Assembly: GCA_030598645.1 (NCBI GenBank)
Contig: JAUVPN010000005.1
Span: 1 to 21,721, forward strand
Source: Hyphomicrobium sp.
GTDB lineage: Bacteria > Pseudomonadota > Alphaproteobacteria > Rhizobiales > Hyphomicrobiaceae
Reading direction: 5' to 3'
DNA length: 21,721 bases
This document shows positions 15,030 to 21,721 of the stretch, piece by piece. The notes beneath the pieces are model-generated. The model was not told where the DNA came from. It searched no databases and was given only the letters and a program-made list of their open reading frames with translations. The first letter of the stretch is position 1; every line of letters begins with the position of its first letter. Made by a program: the position numbers and the translations under genes.

Positions 15030-15863
15030 TCAAAGGCCACCGAAGTCGTCGACCCATGTCTGTTCCATATCCAAAGCAGGCTCAGCTGACCCAGCTGAGC
15101 CAACAACCTTGGCCGGGACACCCGCCACTGTCACATGAGCGGGAACATCGTTGAGAACTACGCTCCCCGCCGCAATACGCGAGCCCTCGCCCACTGTAAT
15201 ATTTCCAAGTATCTTGGCCCCGGCTCCTATAAGCACGTTCTCGCCAATTTTGGGATGACGGTCTCCGGTCTCCTTGCCGCTACCCCCAAGCGTCACCGCG
15301 TGCAGGAAGGAGCAGTTATTGCCGACCACAGCTGTCTCACCGACAACAAAACCATTTGCATGATCAAGCATGATCCCTCGGCCAAACTCCGCCGCCGGAT
15401 GAATATCGGTACTGAACATGTGCGAGCTCTGGCTTTGTAAATAGAGCGCGAAATCGTGGCGCCCATCGCGCCAGAGCTCATGCGCAAACCGGTACGTAAC
15501 GAGCGCATGAAAGCCCTTGTAGTACAGCAACGGCTCCAGATAGCGATTGCAGGCTGGATCGCGATCAAATACCGCAGCGAGGTCTGCACGGAAAACCTCA
15601 CCAAGATGCTGGCGCCCCGCGAGTACGCTCTGAAAAGTCTGATTGAGGAGCACGGCATCAACGTCAGTGTGTTGTATCCGTTGAGCTAACCGGTGGCAGA
15701 TTGCATCGTCTAGCCGATCGTGACTCAGCACGGTGGCAAATACAAAGCTGCCAAGTGCTGGTTCGGCAGTCATGGCAATTTGGGCTTCCTTGCGGATCTC
15801 CGACCAGATCGGGTCCGCCGACGCAACCTCGCCCGACGGAACTGAATGCCTTCTGGTTGCCAT
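15030..15863 (-). CDS. cysE: Serine O-acetyltransferase
   Basis: The 277-residue enzyme acetylates L-serine with acetyl-CoA to give O-acetylserine, the carbon skeleton for cysteine. An N-terminal helical domain (about 15-145) is followed by a left-handed beta-helix (about 150-250). Catalytic and substrate residues are seen: Asp102 in D-R-D-P-A, His168 in L-D-H-A-N-G, and His203 in D-R-H-P-K-I-G; the Y-Y-K-G-F-H-A and Y-R-F-A-H-E-L-W segments are standard. The ATG at 15861-15863 has AGGAG 7 bases upstream; a longer frame to 15965 is rejected. The C-terminus ends Asp-Asp-Phe-Gly-Gly-Leu, where enteric CysE ends in Ile, which inserts into the CysK active site. It heads a likely operon with DUF3126 and the gamma carbonic anhydrase gene. 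Confidence 0.97.
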   Translation of the reverse strand: MATRRHSVPSGEVASADPIWSEIRKEAQIAMTAEPALGSFVFATVLSHDRLDDAICHRLAQRIQHTDVDAVLLNQTFQSVLAGRQHLGEVFRADLAAVFDRDPACNRYLEPLLYYKGFHALVTYRFAHELWRDGRHDFALYLQSQSSHMFSTDIHPAAEFGRGIMLDHANGFVVGETAVVGNNCSFLHAVTLGGSGKETGDRHPKIGENVLIGAGAKILGNITVGEGSRIAAGSVVLNDVPAHVTVAGVPAKVVGSAGSAEPALDMEQTWVDDFGGL

Positions 15864-16083
15864 GACGTTGCTCCTGAGCCTTGCGCTCCAACCTGTAGCG
15901 GAGGGGTATTTGAACGGGCGGCTCTTGCTCCTGACCGACCTACAAAGATGGCGATGCCACGTCAACGCCTACCGACTAATAGATCTCTATGAGGATCGCC
16001 AATGTGCTCATTCTGGCTGTCCCAATTGCCAGATGGACTAAGAGCGAGCTCTATAGAATGGAACAGCTGCCGAAGGAGTCCCT

Positions 16084-16881
16084 ATGCCCAATTTGTCTCA
16101 AACTCCCAAACTTCAACTTGTAAGCGATTCTGAGATTGCTTGGATTATCGCCGACAACCCCGCGCGCATGAACGCGCTGACCGCCGAGATGTGGAAGGCC
16201 TTGCCTCACCTACTTGCAGAAGCAGAGGGAGATGATGCAATCCGCGTGGTTGTGCTACGCGGGGCTGGTGAGCGTGCCTTTTCGACCGGCGCCGATATCT
16301 CAGAGTTCGAAAGCGCGCGCACCGGCGCAAAGGCGGTCGAATACGACTCGCTGAACCATGCCGCCTTTTCCACCTTGAGTGCCTGCACTAAGCCCACTAT
16401 CAGCATGATCCATGGCTTCTGCCTGGGCGGTGGTCTTGGTCTTGCACTAGCCACCGATATCCGTCTCGCAGATGCCAAAGCCGAATTTGCAATTCCGGCT
16501 GCCAAGCTTGGACTTGGCTACAATGCGCGCTGGGTTCTCCCGCTTCTCGCCGCCGTTCCACCATCCCGTGCGAAGGAGATGCTGTTCACTGGGCGCAGAT
16601 TTAAAGCCGCAGAAGCCGCAGAGATGGGGCTCGTCAACCATGTTGTCGAAGGCCGCAACCTCGAGGTAACAACGCGTGTTCTTGCAAAAGAGATTGCTGC
16701 AAATGCGCCCCTTACCGTGCGGGCTGCCAAACGTGTAGTTGACGAGATTACCCGCCATCCTGAAACACCCGACATGGATGCCCTCGATGCGGTCATTACT
16801 GCCTGCTTCGATAGCGACGACTACGCGGAAGGCCGCCGCGCATTTCTCGAGAAGCGCAAGCCTCATTTTCAAGGACGTTGA
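16084..16881 (+). CDS. Enoyl-CoA hydratase/isomerase-family (crotonase-fold) protein
   Basis: The 265-residue protein has the crotonase fold that binds acyl-CoA thioesters and stabilises an enolate. R-G-A-G-E-R-A-F-S-T-G-A-D-I-S-E-F (59-75) supplies the first oxyanion-hole NH, and H-G-F-C-L-G-G-G-L-G-L-A-L-A-T-D-I-R (110-127) the second. However, the two catalytic glutamates of enoyl-CoA hydratase are absent. The residue after G-G-G-L is Gly119 where the hydratase has Glu144. The P-E-I position (Glu164) is Pro138-Ala139 in I-P-A-A-K-L-G-L-G-Y. A different reaction (isomerase, decarboxylase, dehalogenase or thioester hydrolysis) is therefore more likely than hydration. The start is supported by AAGGAG 5 bases before the ATG. 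It stands alone, diverging from cysE. Confidence 0.92.
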   Translation: MPNLSQTPKLQLVSDSEIAWIIADNPARMNALTAEMWKALPHLLAEAEGDDAIRVVVLRGAGERAFSTGADISEFESARTGAKAVEYDSLNHAAFSTLSACTKPTISMIHGFCLGGGLGLALATDIRLADAKAEFAIPAAKLGLGYNARWVLPLLAAVPPSRAKEMLFTGRRFKAAEAAEMGLVNHVVEGRNLEVTTRVLAKEIAANAPLTVRAAKRVVDEITRHPETPDMDALDAVITACFDSDDYAEGRRAFLEKRKPHFQGR

Positions 16882-17349
16882 AGTAAGGCCGAAGCTAATC
16901 GTCGCCCCATAGCGGATATGAGTGGGTGGGGAGCATAACTTCGCCATGGCTTGATCCTGTGCCCGCTTTCAAACCGGGAAGCGGCCTGAGCCTCAAGAAA
17001 CAAATTATGTTCACAGGGCTATCTCGCGGCGCAAAACGCTGGCGTTTGATAGGAAAAGGGACCGGCTTGACCTCCGGAAACGTCCCATCTGATGCAAATC
17101 CACCCCCATTGCTCAACACGAAGGCACGAGCAAACAAGCGCTTTTGCGCGCAGAGCACACCTCTGTGGCTGCTATGCCGACATTGCTCATCTGTGATTGC
17201 GTCCAATAAAAAGCCGCTCAGGCTCTTGCAGCGCAATAACTTTTTCGCTTGGCAAGTCTTCTTTTGCCCGCCTAGGGTCTTCGCACCGATGAGGGACCCC
17301 TTCCGCATCGGATAAGCCACCGGCCAAGGTGGCAGGTATGGAGGCGACG
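16882..17349. other. Gene-free stretch with two hairpins before a tiny gene
   Basis: No protein-like frame is convincing in these 468 bases; the 166-codon minus-strand frame and the 129-codon plus-strand frame have noncoding composition. Close to the right end two plus-strand hairpins occur: CCGATG/CATCGG (17286-17291 with 17306-17311) and GCCACC/GGTGGC (17316-17321 with 17328-17333). The second ends just before the ribosome site of the 27-codon gene, so this part looks like a structured 5' leader. Confidence 0.5.
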
Positions 17350-17433
17350 ATGGAACTTTCGATGCGACTGAACGTACTTGCTGCGCTTCTGTCATTCGGC
17401 TTCATCGTGGCGATTGTGTTTGGCATGGTATGA
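17350..17433 (+). CDS. 27-residue membrane peptide
   Basis: This is a very short open frame too small for standard gene calls: 27 residues starting M-E-L-S-M-R-L-N-V-L, then a continuous hydrophobic segment with A-A-L-L-S-F-G-F and V-A-I-V-F-G-M-V, and a TGA stop. GGAGG lies 5 bases before the ATG, an excellent ribosome site. The charge pattern (Arg6 then an uninterrupted hydrophobic run of about 20) fits a single-pass inner-membrane peptide with the N-terminus inside. It is flanked by leader hairpins upstream, and a hairpin plus strong terminator downstream, making a compact self-contained transcription unit. I have a recollection of similar unnamed small proteins in Rhizobiales but cannot verify it. 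Alternatives are a leader peptide or chance. Function is unknown. Confidence 0.6.
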   Translation: MELSMRLNVLAALLSFGFIVAIVFGMV

Positions 17434-17472
17434 GGCGTAGCGACGTCCAAGCACGATTGACCTTCGATACCG

Positions 17473-17501
17473 GTTCCGAGCGATCCCCCGAGCCTCGGAA
17501 C
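17473..17501 (+). other. Inverted repeat in the 3' region of the tiny gene
   Basis: GTTCCGAG (17473-17480) and CTCGGAAC (17494-17501) pair perfectly around a 13-base loop, between the stop of the 27-codon gene and the terminator. It may be part of a structured 3' untranslated region or of a small RNA. Confidence 0.5.
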
Positions 17502-17528
17502 GGCACTGCAAAGATTAAGACACGAAAG

Positions 17529-17561
17529 AAGGCGCGGAGACCACTCCGCGCCTTTGTATTT
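17529..17561 (+). terminator. Strong intrinsic terminator, probably bidirectional
   Basis: AGGCGCGGAG, a four-base ACCA loop and CTCCGCGCCT form a perfect 10-bp GC-rich stem, extendable by one A-T pair, followed on the plus strand by TTGTATTT. On the minus strand the stem is followed by TTCTTTC. It can therefore end both the tiny plus-strand transcript and the convergent minus-strand membrane-protein gene. Confidence 0.85.
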
Positions 17562-17584
17562 GGTCAAGATAGCTTACTCACCCC

Positions 17585-17929
17585 TTACTTCTTGACGAGG
17601 TAGCCGAGGACGGCCCCGGCCAGGACAAGAGCACGATCGGGAACACGGCTCCACGGGATTTGTGGCAGCAGTGACGGACCCCACGTTGCGATAGCTGCGG
17701 CAACCAATGCCAAAATAAGACACCAGGTCAACGTCGCACTGCCAGGCTGCCCAACATCTCTGAGAACCTGTGCGGCGAGCACGCCGACCAGAAAGACTAT
17801 GATCGCGCAGATCACTGCGAATACAAACAGGCTGAAAATACCAGCCACTGGAATATATTTGGCGATGATCGGTGCCAAGAACCATGCGACTACTATTTGC
17901 AGCAATATCAGGATTAGGCGTCCAAGCAT
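17585..17929 (-). CDS. Small integral membrane protein of unknown function
   Basis: This is a 114-residue hydrophobic protein with about four membrane segments (roughly residues 4-22, 29-53, 66-83 and 98-112), separated by short polar loops containing R-D-V-G-Q-P-G-S and I-P-W-S-R-V-P-D-R. It ends in Lys-Lys. I do not recognise a named family. The ATG at 17927-17929 has GGGGGAG upstream at a 9-base spacing; the ATG at 17945-17947 (six residues longer) has only a weak site, and the frame is open to 18001. A frame-shifted overlapping frame (17574-17963) has no membrane character and is rejected. It lies 148 bases after the methionine synthase stop on the same strand and shares a terminator with the tiny convergent gene. 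Confidence 0.75.
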   Translation of the reverse strand: MLGRLILILLQIVVAWFLAPIIAKYIPVAGIFSLFVFAVICAIIVFLVGVLAAQVLRDVGQPGSATLTWCLILALVAAAIATWGPSLLPQIPWSRVPDRALVLAGAVLGYLVKK

Positions 17930-18077
17930 GGATTGTTTCTCCCCCATGGTTTTCCGGCGCCAATCCAAAGTGTGCAGATCAACGCGCGGGGGAAGTATCA
18001 CGCGATCAGCGCTGACGAAACAAGACTATAAGATCTGTGGAAGACCGTAATTCTCTACGCGGCCGATTGGGCAGCCC

Positions 18078-20789
18078 TCAGGCCGCTGCATTGCGCATCG
18101 CGTGCGGATCATAGTTGAGGACGGGGGCCAACCAACGTTCGGCCTCTTCTAGGGCCCAGCCCTTGCGCGCGGCATAGTCGGCTACCTGGTCGCGCTCAAT
18201 CTTGCCCACACCGAAATAATGGCTGTCTGGATGCGACAGATAAAGGCCAGAGACAGAGGCTCCCGGCCACATGGCATAGCTTTCGGTCAGAGTGATTCCA
18301 GCATTTTCTGTCACACTCATCAGTTCCCACAACTTCGCCTTCTCAGTGTGATCGGGCTGGGCAGGATAGCCAGGCGCAGGGCGAATTCCTTGGTATTTTT
18401 CGGCTATGAGATCCGCTTTGGTGAGACCCTCCGAACCAGCATAGCCCCACAGCTCCTTGCGTACACGCTCATGCATCCGCTCAGCAAATGCTTCGGCCAG
18501 ACGATCGGCGAGTGCTTTCAGCATGATGCGGCTATAGTCGTCTGTTGAGGCAATATTGCTTTGTATCGCTTGCTCCTCATCGAGGCCCGCGGTAACCGCA
18601 AAGCCCCCGATGTAGTCAGCCAATCCTGTTTCCTTCGGTGCAATAAAATCGGAAAGCGCAGTATGTGCGCGTTTGCGCGAAGGGTCGCGCGCTATTTGTT
18701 GGCGCAGCGTATGTAGGGTGATGAGCTTGGACGTTCTGCTGGGGTCCGTAAATAGGTCAATATCATCACCGATACTGTTTGCAGGCCAGAAACCGACTAC
18801 GGCTGATGCCCTCAACCACTTCTCGGAGACGATGGCCTTCAGCATATCTTGCGCGTCGTTGAAGAGTTTCTGAGCTTCTGCGCCCACTTTTTTGTCTTTC
18901 AAGATCGCCGGATACCGACCCTTCAATTCCCATGTTTGGAAGAAAGGCGTCCAATCGATGTAGGGCACAAGTTCGTCCAGATCATAGTTTGCGAAAGACC
19001 TGGGACCCAGAAAGCTTGGCTTGGTCGGCACATAGCCTTCCCAGTCGACGACAAATTTATTCGCGCGGGCATCGGCAAGCGTAATACGTCGCTTAGCGGC
19101 CTCGCTGCGCAAGTGTGCCTCACGCACCTTGACGTATTCGGTGCGCACATCGCCCACGTAGTTCGTCCGGTCAGCATCCGACAGAAGTTTCGAGACAACA
19201 CCAACGGCTCTGCTCGCATCCAGCACGTAGATGGCCTGCCCCTTCTCATAGTTAGGACTGATCTTGACGGCGGTATGGACACGACTCGTCGTCGCGCCCC
19301 CGATGAGCAACGGCACTTCGAAGCCTTCGCGCTCCATCTCGGCGGCAACAAAACACATCTCGTCTAGCGAGGGTGTGATTAGGCCCGAAAGCCCAACAAT
19401 ATCGGCCTTCTCCCTTTTTGCCGTCTCCAGGATTTTGGCCGCCGGCACCATCACGCCAAGGTCTATTACTTCGTAGTTGTTGCACTGGAGGACAACGCCG
19501 ACGATGTTTTTGCCAATGTCATGCACGTCGCCCTTAACCGTCGCCATGACGATCTTGCCGGCAGAAGGAAGCGCTTCGAGGCCTGACGCCTTTTTCTCCG
19601 CCTCCAAATACGGTTGCAGATGGGCGACGGCCTGCTTCATGACGCGCGCTGATTTGACGACCTGGGGCAAGAACATTTTCCCCGCACCAAATAGGTCACC
19701 GACAACGTTCATGCCGGCCATCAAAGGTCCTTCGATCACGTGAAGCGGCCTATCGGCTTTCTTACGCGCCTCCTCTGTGTCTTCCTCGATGAAGTCGGTT
19801 ATGCCGTGAACGAGCGCATGCGATAGACGCTCCTCCACCGTGCCCTCTCGCCAAGAGAGATCTGTGGCTACCTTCTTTGTCCCTCCCTCACCCTTGAACT
19901 TCGGCGCTGCGTCCAACAAACGATCAGTTGCGTCTTCCCGACGATTGAGGACCACATCCTCACACAATTCACGCAACTCCGGATCGATATCGTCATACAG
20001 GGCAAGCTGGCCCGCGTTAACAATGCCCATGTCCATGCCGGCTTGAATGGCATAATAAAGAAAGACCGAGTGCATGGCCTCGCGTACCGGATCATTGCCG
20101 CGGAAGGCGAACGATAAGTTGGAGACGCCGCCCGAAACATGCACCAATGGCATCTTATCTTTGATGCGACGCACCGCTTCAATGTAAGCGATGCCGTAGC
20201 CGTTGTGTTCCTCGATTCCGGTCGCTACAGCGAAAATGTTGGGATCAAAGATGATGTCCTCGGGCGGAAACCCGACCTCTTCGGTCAAGAGCTTGTAGGC
20301 TCGCTCGCAGATTGCCAGCTTGCGGTCGACCGTATCCGCCTGTCCTTCTTCATCGAAGGCCATAACGACAACGGCCGCTCCGTAGCGTAATACTTTCCTG
20401 GCTTGCTCCAAGAACGGCTCTTCGCCCTCCTTTAGGCTGATCGAGTTCACAATGGCCTTGCCTTGCACGCACTTGAGGCCCGCCTCGATCACACTCCACT
20501 TGGAGCTGTCGATCATGACCGGCACGCGCGCGATGTCGGGCTCGGTCGCGATGAGATTCATAAACGTCGTCATCGCTTGTTCTGAATCAAGCAGACCCTC
20601 GTCCATGTTGACGTCGATGATCTGCGCGCCGTTCTCGACCTGATTGCGCGCAACCGTTATCGCGGCCGCATAATCGCCCGCCTCAATCAGCTTGCGAAAT
20701 TTGGCCGAGCCGGTCACGTTGGTGCGTTCACCAACATTTATGAATGCCTGTGCAGCGCTCTTTGTGGTCATGTTGTAAGAACTACTCAT
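18078..20789 (-). CDS. metH: Methionine synthase, folate/cobalamin/activation part
   Basis: The 903-residue protein carries the methyltetrahydrofolate-binding, cobalamin-binding and reactivation modules of cobalamin-dependent methionine synthase. The pterin-binding domain (about 15-270) starts [12 protein letters not shown]. The B12 cap domain covers about 305-400. The B12-binding domain (about 410-540) has D-V-H-D-I-G with axial His423, S-G-L (468-470) and G-G-A-T (497-500). The SAM-dependent activation domain (about 560-895) includes R-P-A-P-G-Y-P (803-809). The homocysteine-binding domain is missing here and is encoded by the preceding gene, whose stop overlaps this ATG in an ATGA arrangement; the break falls exactly at the natural domain linker. 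Together the two proteins should remethylate homocysteine to methionine. Confidence 0.97.
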   Translation of the reverse strand: MSSSYNMTTKSAAQAFINVGERTNVTGSAKFRKLIEAGDYAAAITVARNQVENGAQIIDVNMDEGLLDSEQAMTTFMNLIATEPDIARVPVMIDSSKWSVIEAGLKCVQGKAIVNSISLKEGEEPFLEQARKVLRYGAAVVVMAFDEEGQADTVDRKLAICERAYKLLTEEVGFPPEDIIFDPNIFAVATGIEEHNGYGIAYIEAVRRIKDKMPLVHVSGGVSNLSFAFRGNDPVREAMHSVFLYYAIQAGMDMGIVNAGQLALYDDIDPELRELCEDVVLNRREDATDRLLDAAPKFKGEGGTKKVATDLSWREGTVEERLSHALVHGITDFIEEDTEEARKKADRPLHVIEGPLMAGMNVVGDLFGAGKMFLPQVVKSARVMKQAVAHLQPYLEAEKKASGLEALPSAGKIVMATVKGDVHDIGKNIVGVVLQCNNYEVIDLGVMVPAAKILETAKREKADIVGLSGLITPSLDEMCFVAAEMEREGFEVPLLIGGATTSRVHTAVKISPNYEKGQAIYVLDASRAVGVVSKLLSDADRTNYVGDVRTEYVKVREAHLRSEAAKRRITLADARANKFVVDWEGYVPTKPSFLGPRSFANYDLDELVPYIDWTPFFQTWELKGRYPAILKDKKVGAEAQKLFNDAQDMLKAIVSEKWLRASAVVGFWPANSIGDDIDLFTDPSRTSKLITLHTLRQQIARDPSRKRAHTALSDFIAPKETGLADYIGGFAVTAGLDEEQAIQSNIASTDDYSRIMLKALADRLAEAFAERMHERVRKELWGYAGSEGLTKADLIAEKYQGIRPAPGYPAQPDHTEKAKLWELMSVTENAGITLTESYAMWPGASVSGLYLSHPDSHYFGVGKIERDQVADYAARKGWALEEAERWLAPVLNYDPHAMRNAAA

Positions 20790-21721
20790 CCCCCGTGAAC
20801 AAAAGGTTCCAAGCCGGATAGCCTCATCTTAGGTGCGATTGCAGGGATCTCGCGCGGACCATGGGATTTCACACGCTCCGCTATCTGTTGGATGTGATCC
20901 GGCGTCGAGCCACAACAGCCGCCAACGAGGTTGACAATGCCATCCTTGGCCCACGGTTCGATCTGATGGGCCATATCGTCAGGTGTCTCGTCGTACTCGC
21001 CCATGGCATTCGGTAGCCCCGCGTTAGGATAGGCGGAGATCCGCGCGTCCGCGTGCGCGGCGAGGTCTGCCAGATAGGGGCGCATCAGCTCCGCACCCAG
21101 CGCACAATTTAATCCAATCGAGAACGGCTTCAAATGTCGCATTGAGTACCAAAATGCCTCGGGTGTCTGTCCAGAGAGAGTCCTGCCCGACCGGTCAGTA
21201 ATAGTGCCAGAAATCATGATTGGGAGCTCAATAGCCTTCTCCTCAAATACTTCCAACGTCGCAACTCCAGCGGCTTTGGCATTGAGGGTATCAAAGATCG
21301 TCTCGATCAGGATTACGTCGGTCCCCCCATCGAGGAGACCGCGTATCTGCTCTTTATAGGCCTCGCGCAGCTCATCAAAATCGACGTTACGAAAGCCTGG
21401 ATCGTTGACGTCGGGCGAGATGGAGGCCGTGCGGTTTGTCGGTCCAACGGCACCTGCCACGAAGCGCGGCTTTTCCGGCGTGATTTTAGTCCACTTATCA
21501 GCAGCCGAACGCGCAATTTTTGCCGCCGAAACGTTGAGCTCGTAAGAGAGTTCTTCCATGGCATAATCGGCCATGGAGATGCGCTGGGCGTTGAACGTAT
21601 TGGTCTCAAGAAGATCGGCCCCGGCGGAGAGATACTCCTCGTGAATGGCCTTGATGATCTCTGGTTGCGTTAGCACCAGAAGGTCATTGTTGCCCTTCAC
21701 GTCCTGCTTCCAATCCTTGAA
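20786..21721 (-). CDS. Homocysteine S-methyltransferase domain of split methionine synthase (partial)
   Basis: This gene runs off the right edge of the window, so its start is missing; 312 codons are visible, counting the stop. It is the homocysteine-binding barrel of MetH. Visible features are [21 protein letters not shown], and the zinc cysteines: one in G-L-N-C-A-L-G-A-E and the pair in [12 protein letters not shown]. It ends R-L-S-G-L-E-P-F, where the folate domain would begin in a one-piece MetH. The frame reads through the first in-frame GTG (21698-21700) into F-K-D-W-K-Q-D, typical upstream MetH sequence, so that GTG is not the start. The 4-base ATGA overlap with the next gene implies translational coupling and a one-to-one partnership. 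Confidence 0.96.
   Translation of the reverse strand, partial: FKDWKQDVKGNNDLLVLTQPEIIKAIHEEYLSAGADLLETNTFNAQRISMADYAMEELSYELNVSAAKIARSAADKWTKITPEKPRFVAGAVGPTNRTASISPDVNDPGFRNVDFDELREAYKEQIRGLLDGGTDVILIETIFDTLNAKAAGVATLEVFEEKAIELPIMISGTITDRSGRTLSGQTPEAFWYSMRHLKPFSIGLNCALGAELMRPYLADLAAHADARISAYPNAGLPNAMGEYDETPDDMAHQIEPWAKDGIVNLVGGCCGSTPDHIQQIAERVKSHGPREIPAIAPKMRLSGLEPFVHGG

Noticed and set aside
16895..17395. 166-codon minus-strand frame crossing the tiny-gene leader
   Set aside because: No motif or membrane/signal feature, and it overlaps the better-supported small gene and its hairpins on the other strand.
17574..17963. 129-codon frame overlapping the small membrane protein
   Set aside because: It is a shifted reading of the same strand with Arg/Ser/Cys-rich noncoding composition, while the chosen frame gives four clean membrane segments.
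18006..18015. 10-bp palindrome TCAGCGCTGA after metH as a terminator
   Set aside because: It has no loop and no T tract on the minus strand; a 10-bp palindrome is not rare enough to call.

Overview
The window reads as chromosomal DNA of an alphaproteobacterium, most likely of the order Hyphomicrobiales (Rhizobiales). This rests on protein character and gene order: an Omp25-like porin, a block in the order NifU-like scaffold / folE / hisI / patatin / CBS protein, yidD next to thrS, cysE followed by a DUF3126 protein, a transglutaminase-like C93 cysteine protease, and a PAS_5 protein. The taxon is an inference; no rRNA or tRNA gene is visible. The right edge cuts through a gene.

Layout, left to right. 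Bases 1-4150 are an envelope/secretome region, all on the minus strand. It holds an outer-membrane beta-barrel protein, a FecR-domain protein with a long C-terminal array of Cys-Pro-x-Gly-Tyr/Phe-x-Gly-x-Pro-Pro-x-Cys units, and an unrecognised secreted Cys-containing protein. Next come a plus-strand beta carbonic anhydrase (4151-4858) and a minus-strand series of thrS, yidD and a NifU-like Fe-S scaffold (4884-8108). Diverging from the scaffold gene is a plus-strand series of folE, hisI and a patatin-like lipase (8264-10553). A CBS-pair protein and a rhomboid protease follow on the minus strand (10593-11933). Diverging from the rhomboid are a PAS_5 protein and, after a gene-poor stretch, the C93 protease (12197-14171). 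Convergent to the protease is the minus-strand set cysE, DUF3126, gamma carbonic anhydrase (14202-15863). A plus-strand enoyl-CoA hydratase-fold protein lies at 16084-16881. A very small membrane-peptide gene with structured flanks and a strong terminator is at 17350-17433, convergent with a small membrane protein (17585-17929). The right end is cobalamin-dependent methionine synthase split into two overlapping genes (18078-21721).

Most genes are housekeeping and each is independently recognisable. The functional links that can be argued are cysteine and methionine synthesis (cysE, split metH), one-carbon and pterin chemistry (folE, metH) and two carbonic anhydrases. The least explained parts are the repeat-bearing FecR protein with its near-identical 57-bp DNA repeats, the 27-residue membrane peptide locus, the crotonase-fold protein lacking both catalytic glutamates, and a FolE with an altered substrate-binding segment. 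No complete novel defence or mobile system was seen; there is no transposase, integrase, CRISPR array or phage gene in the window.
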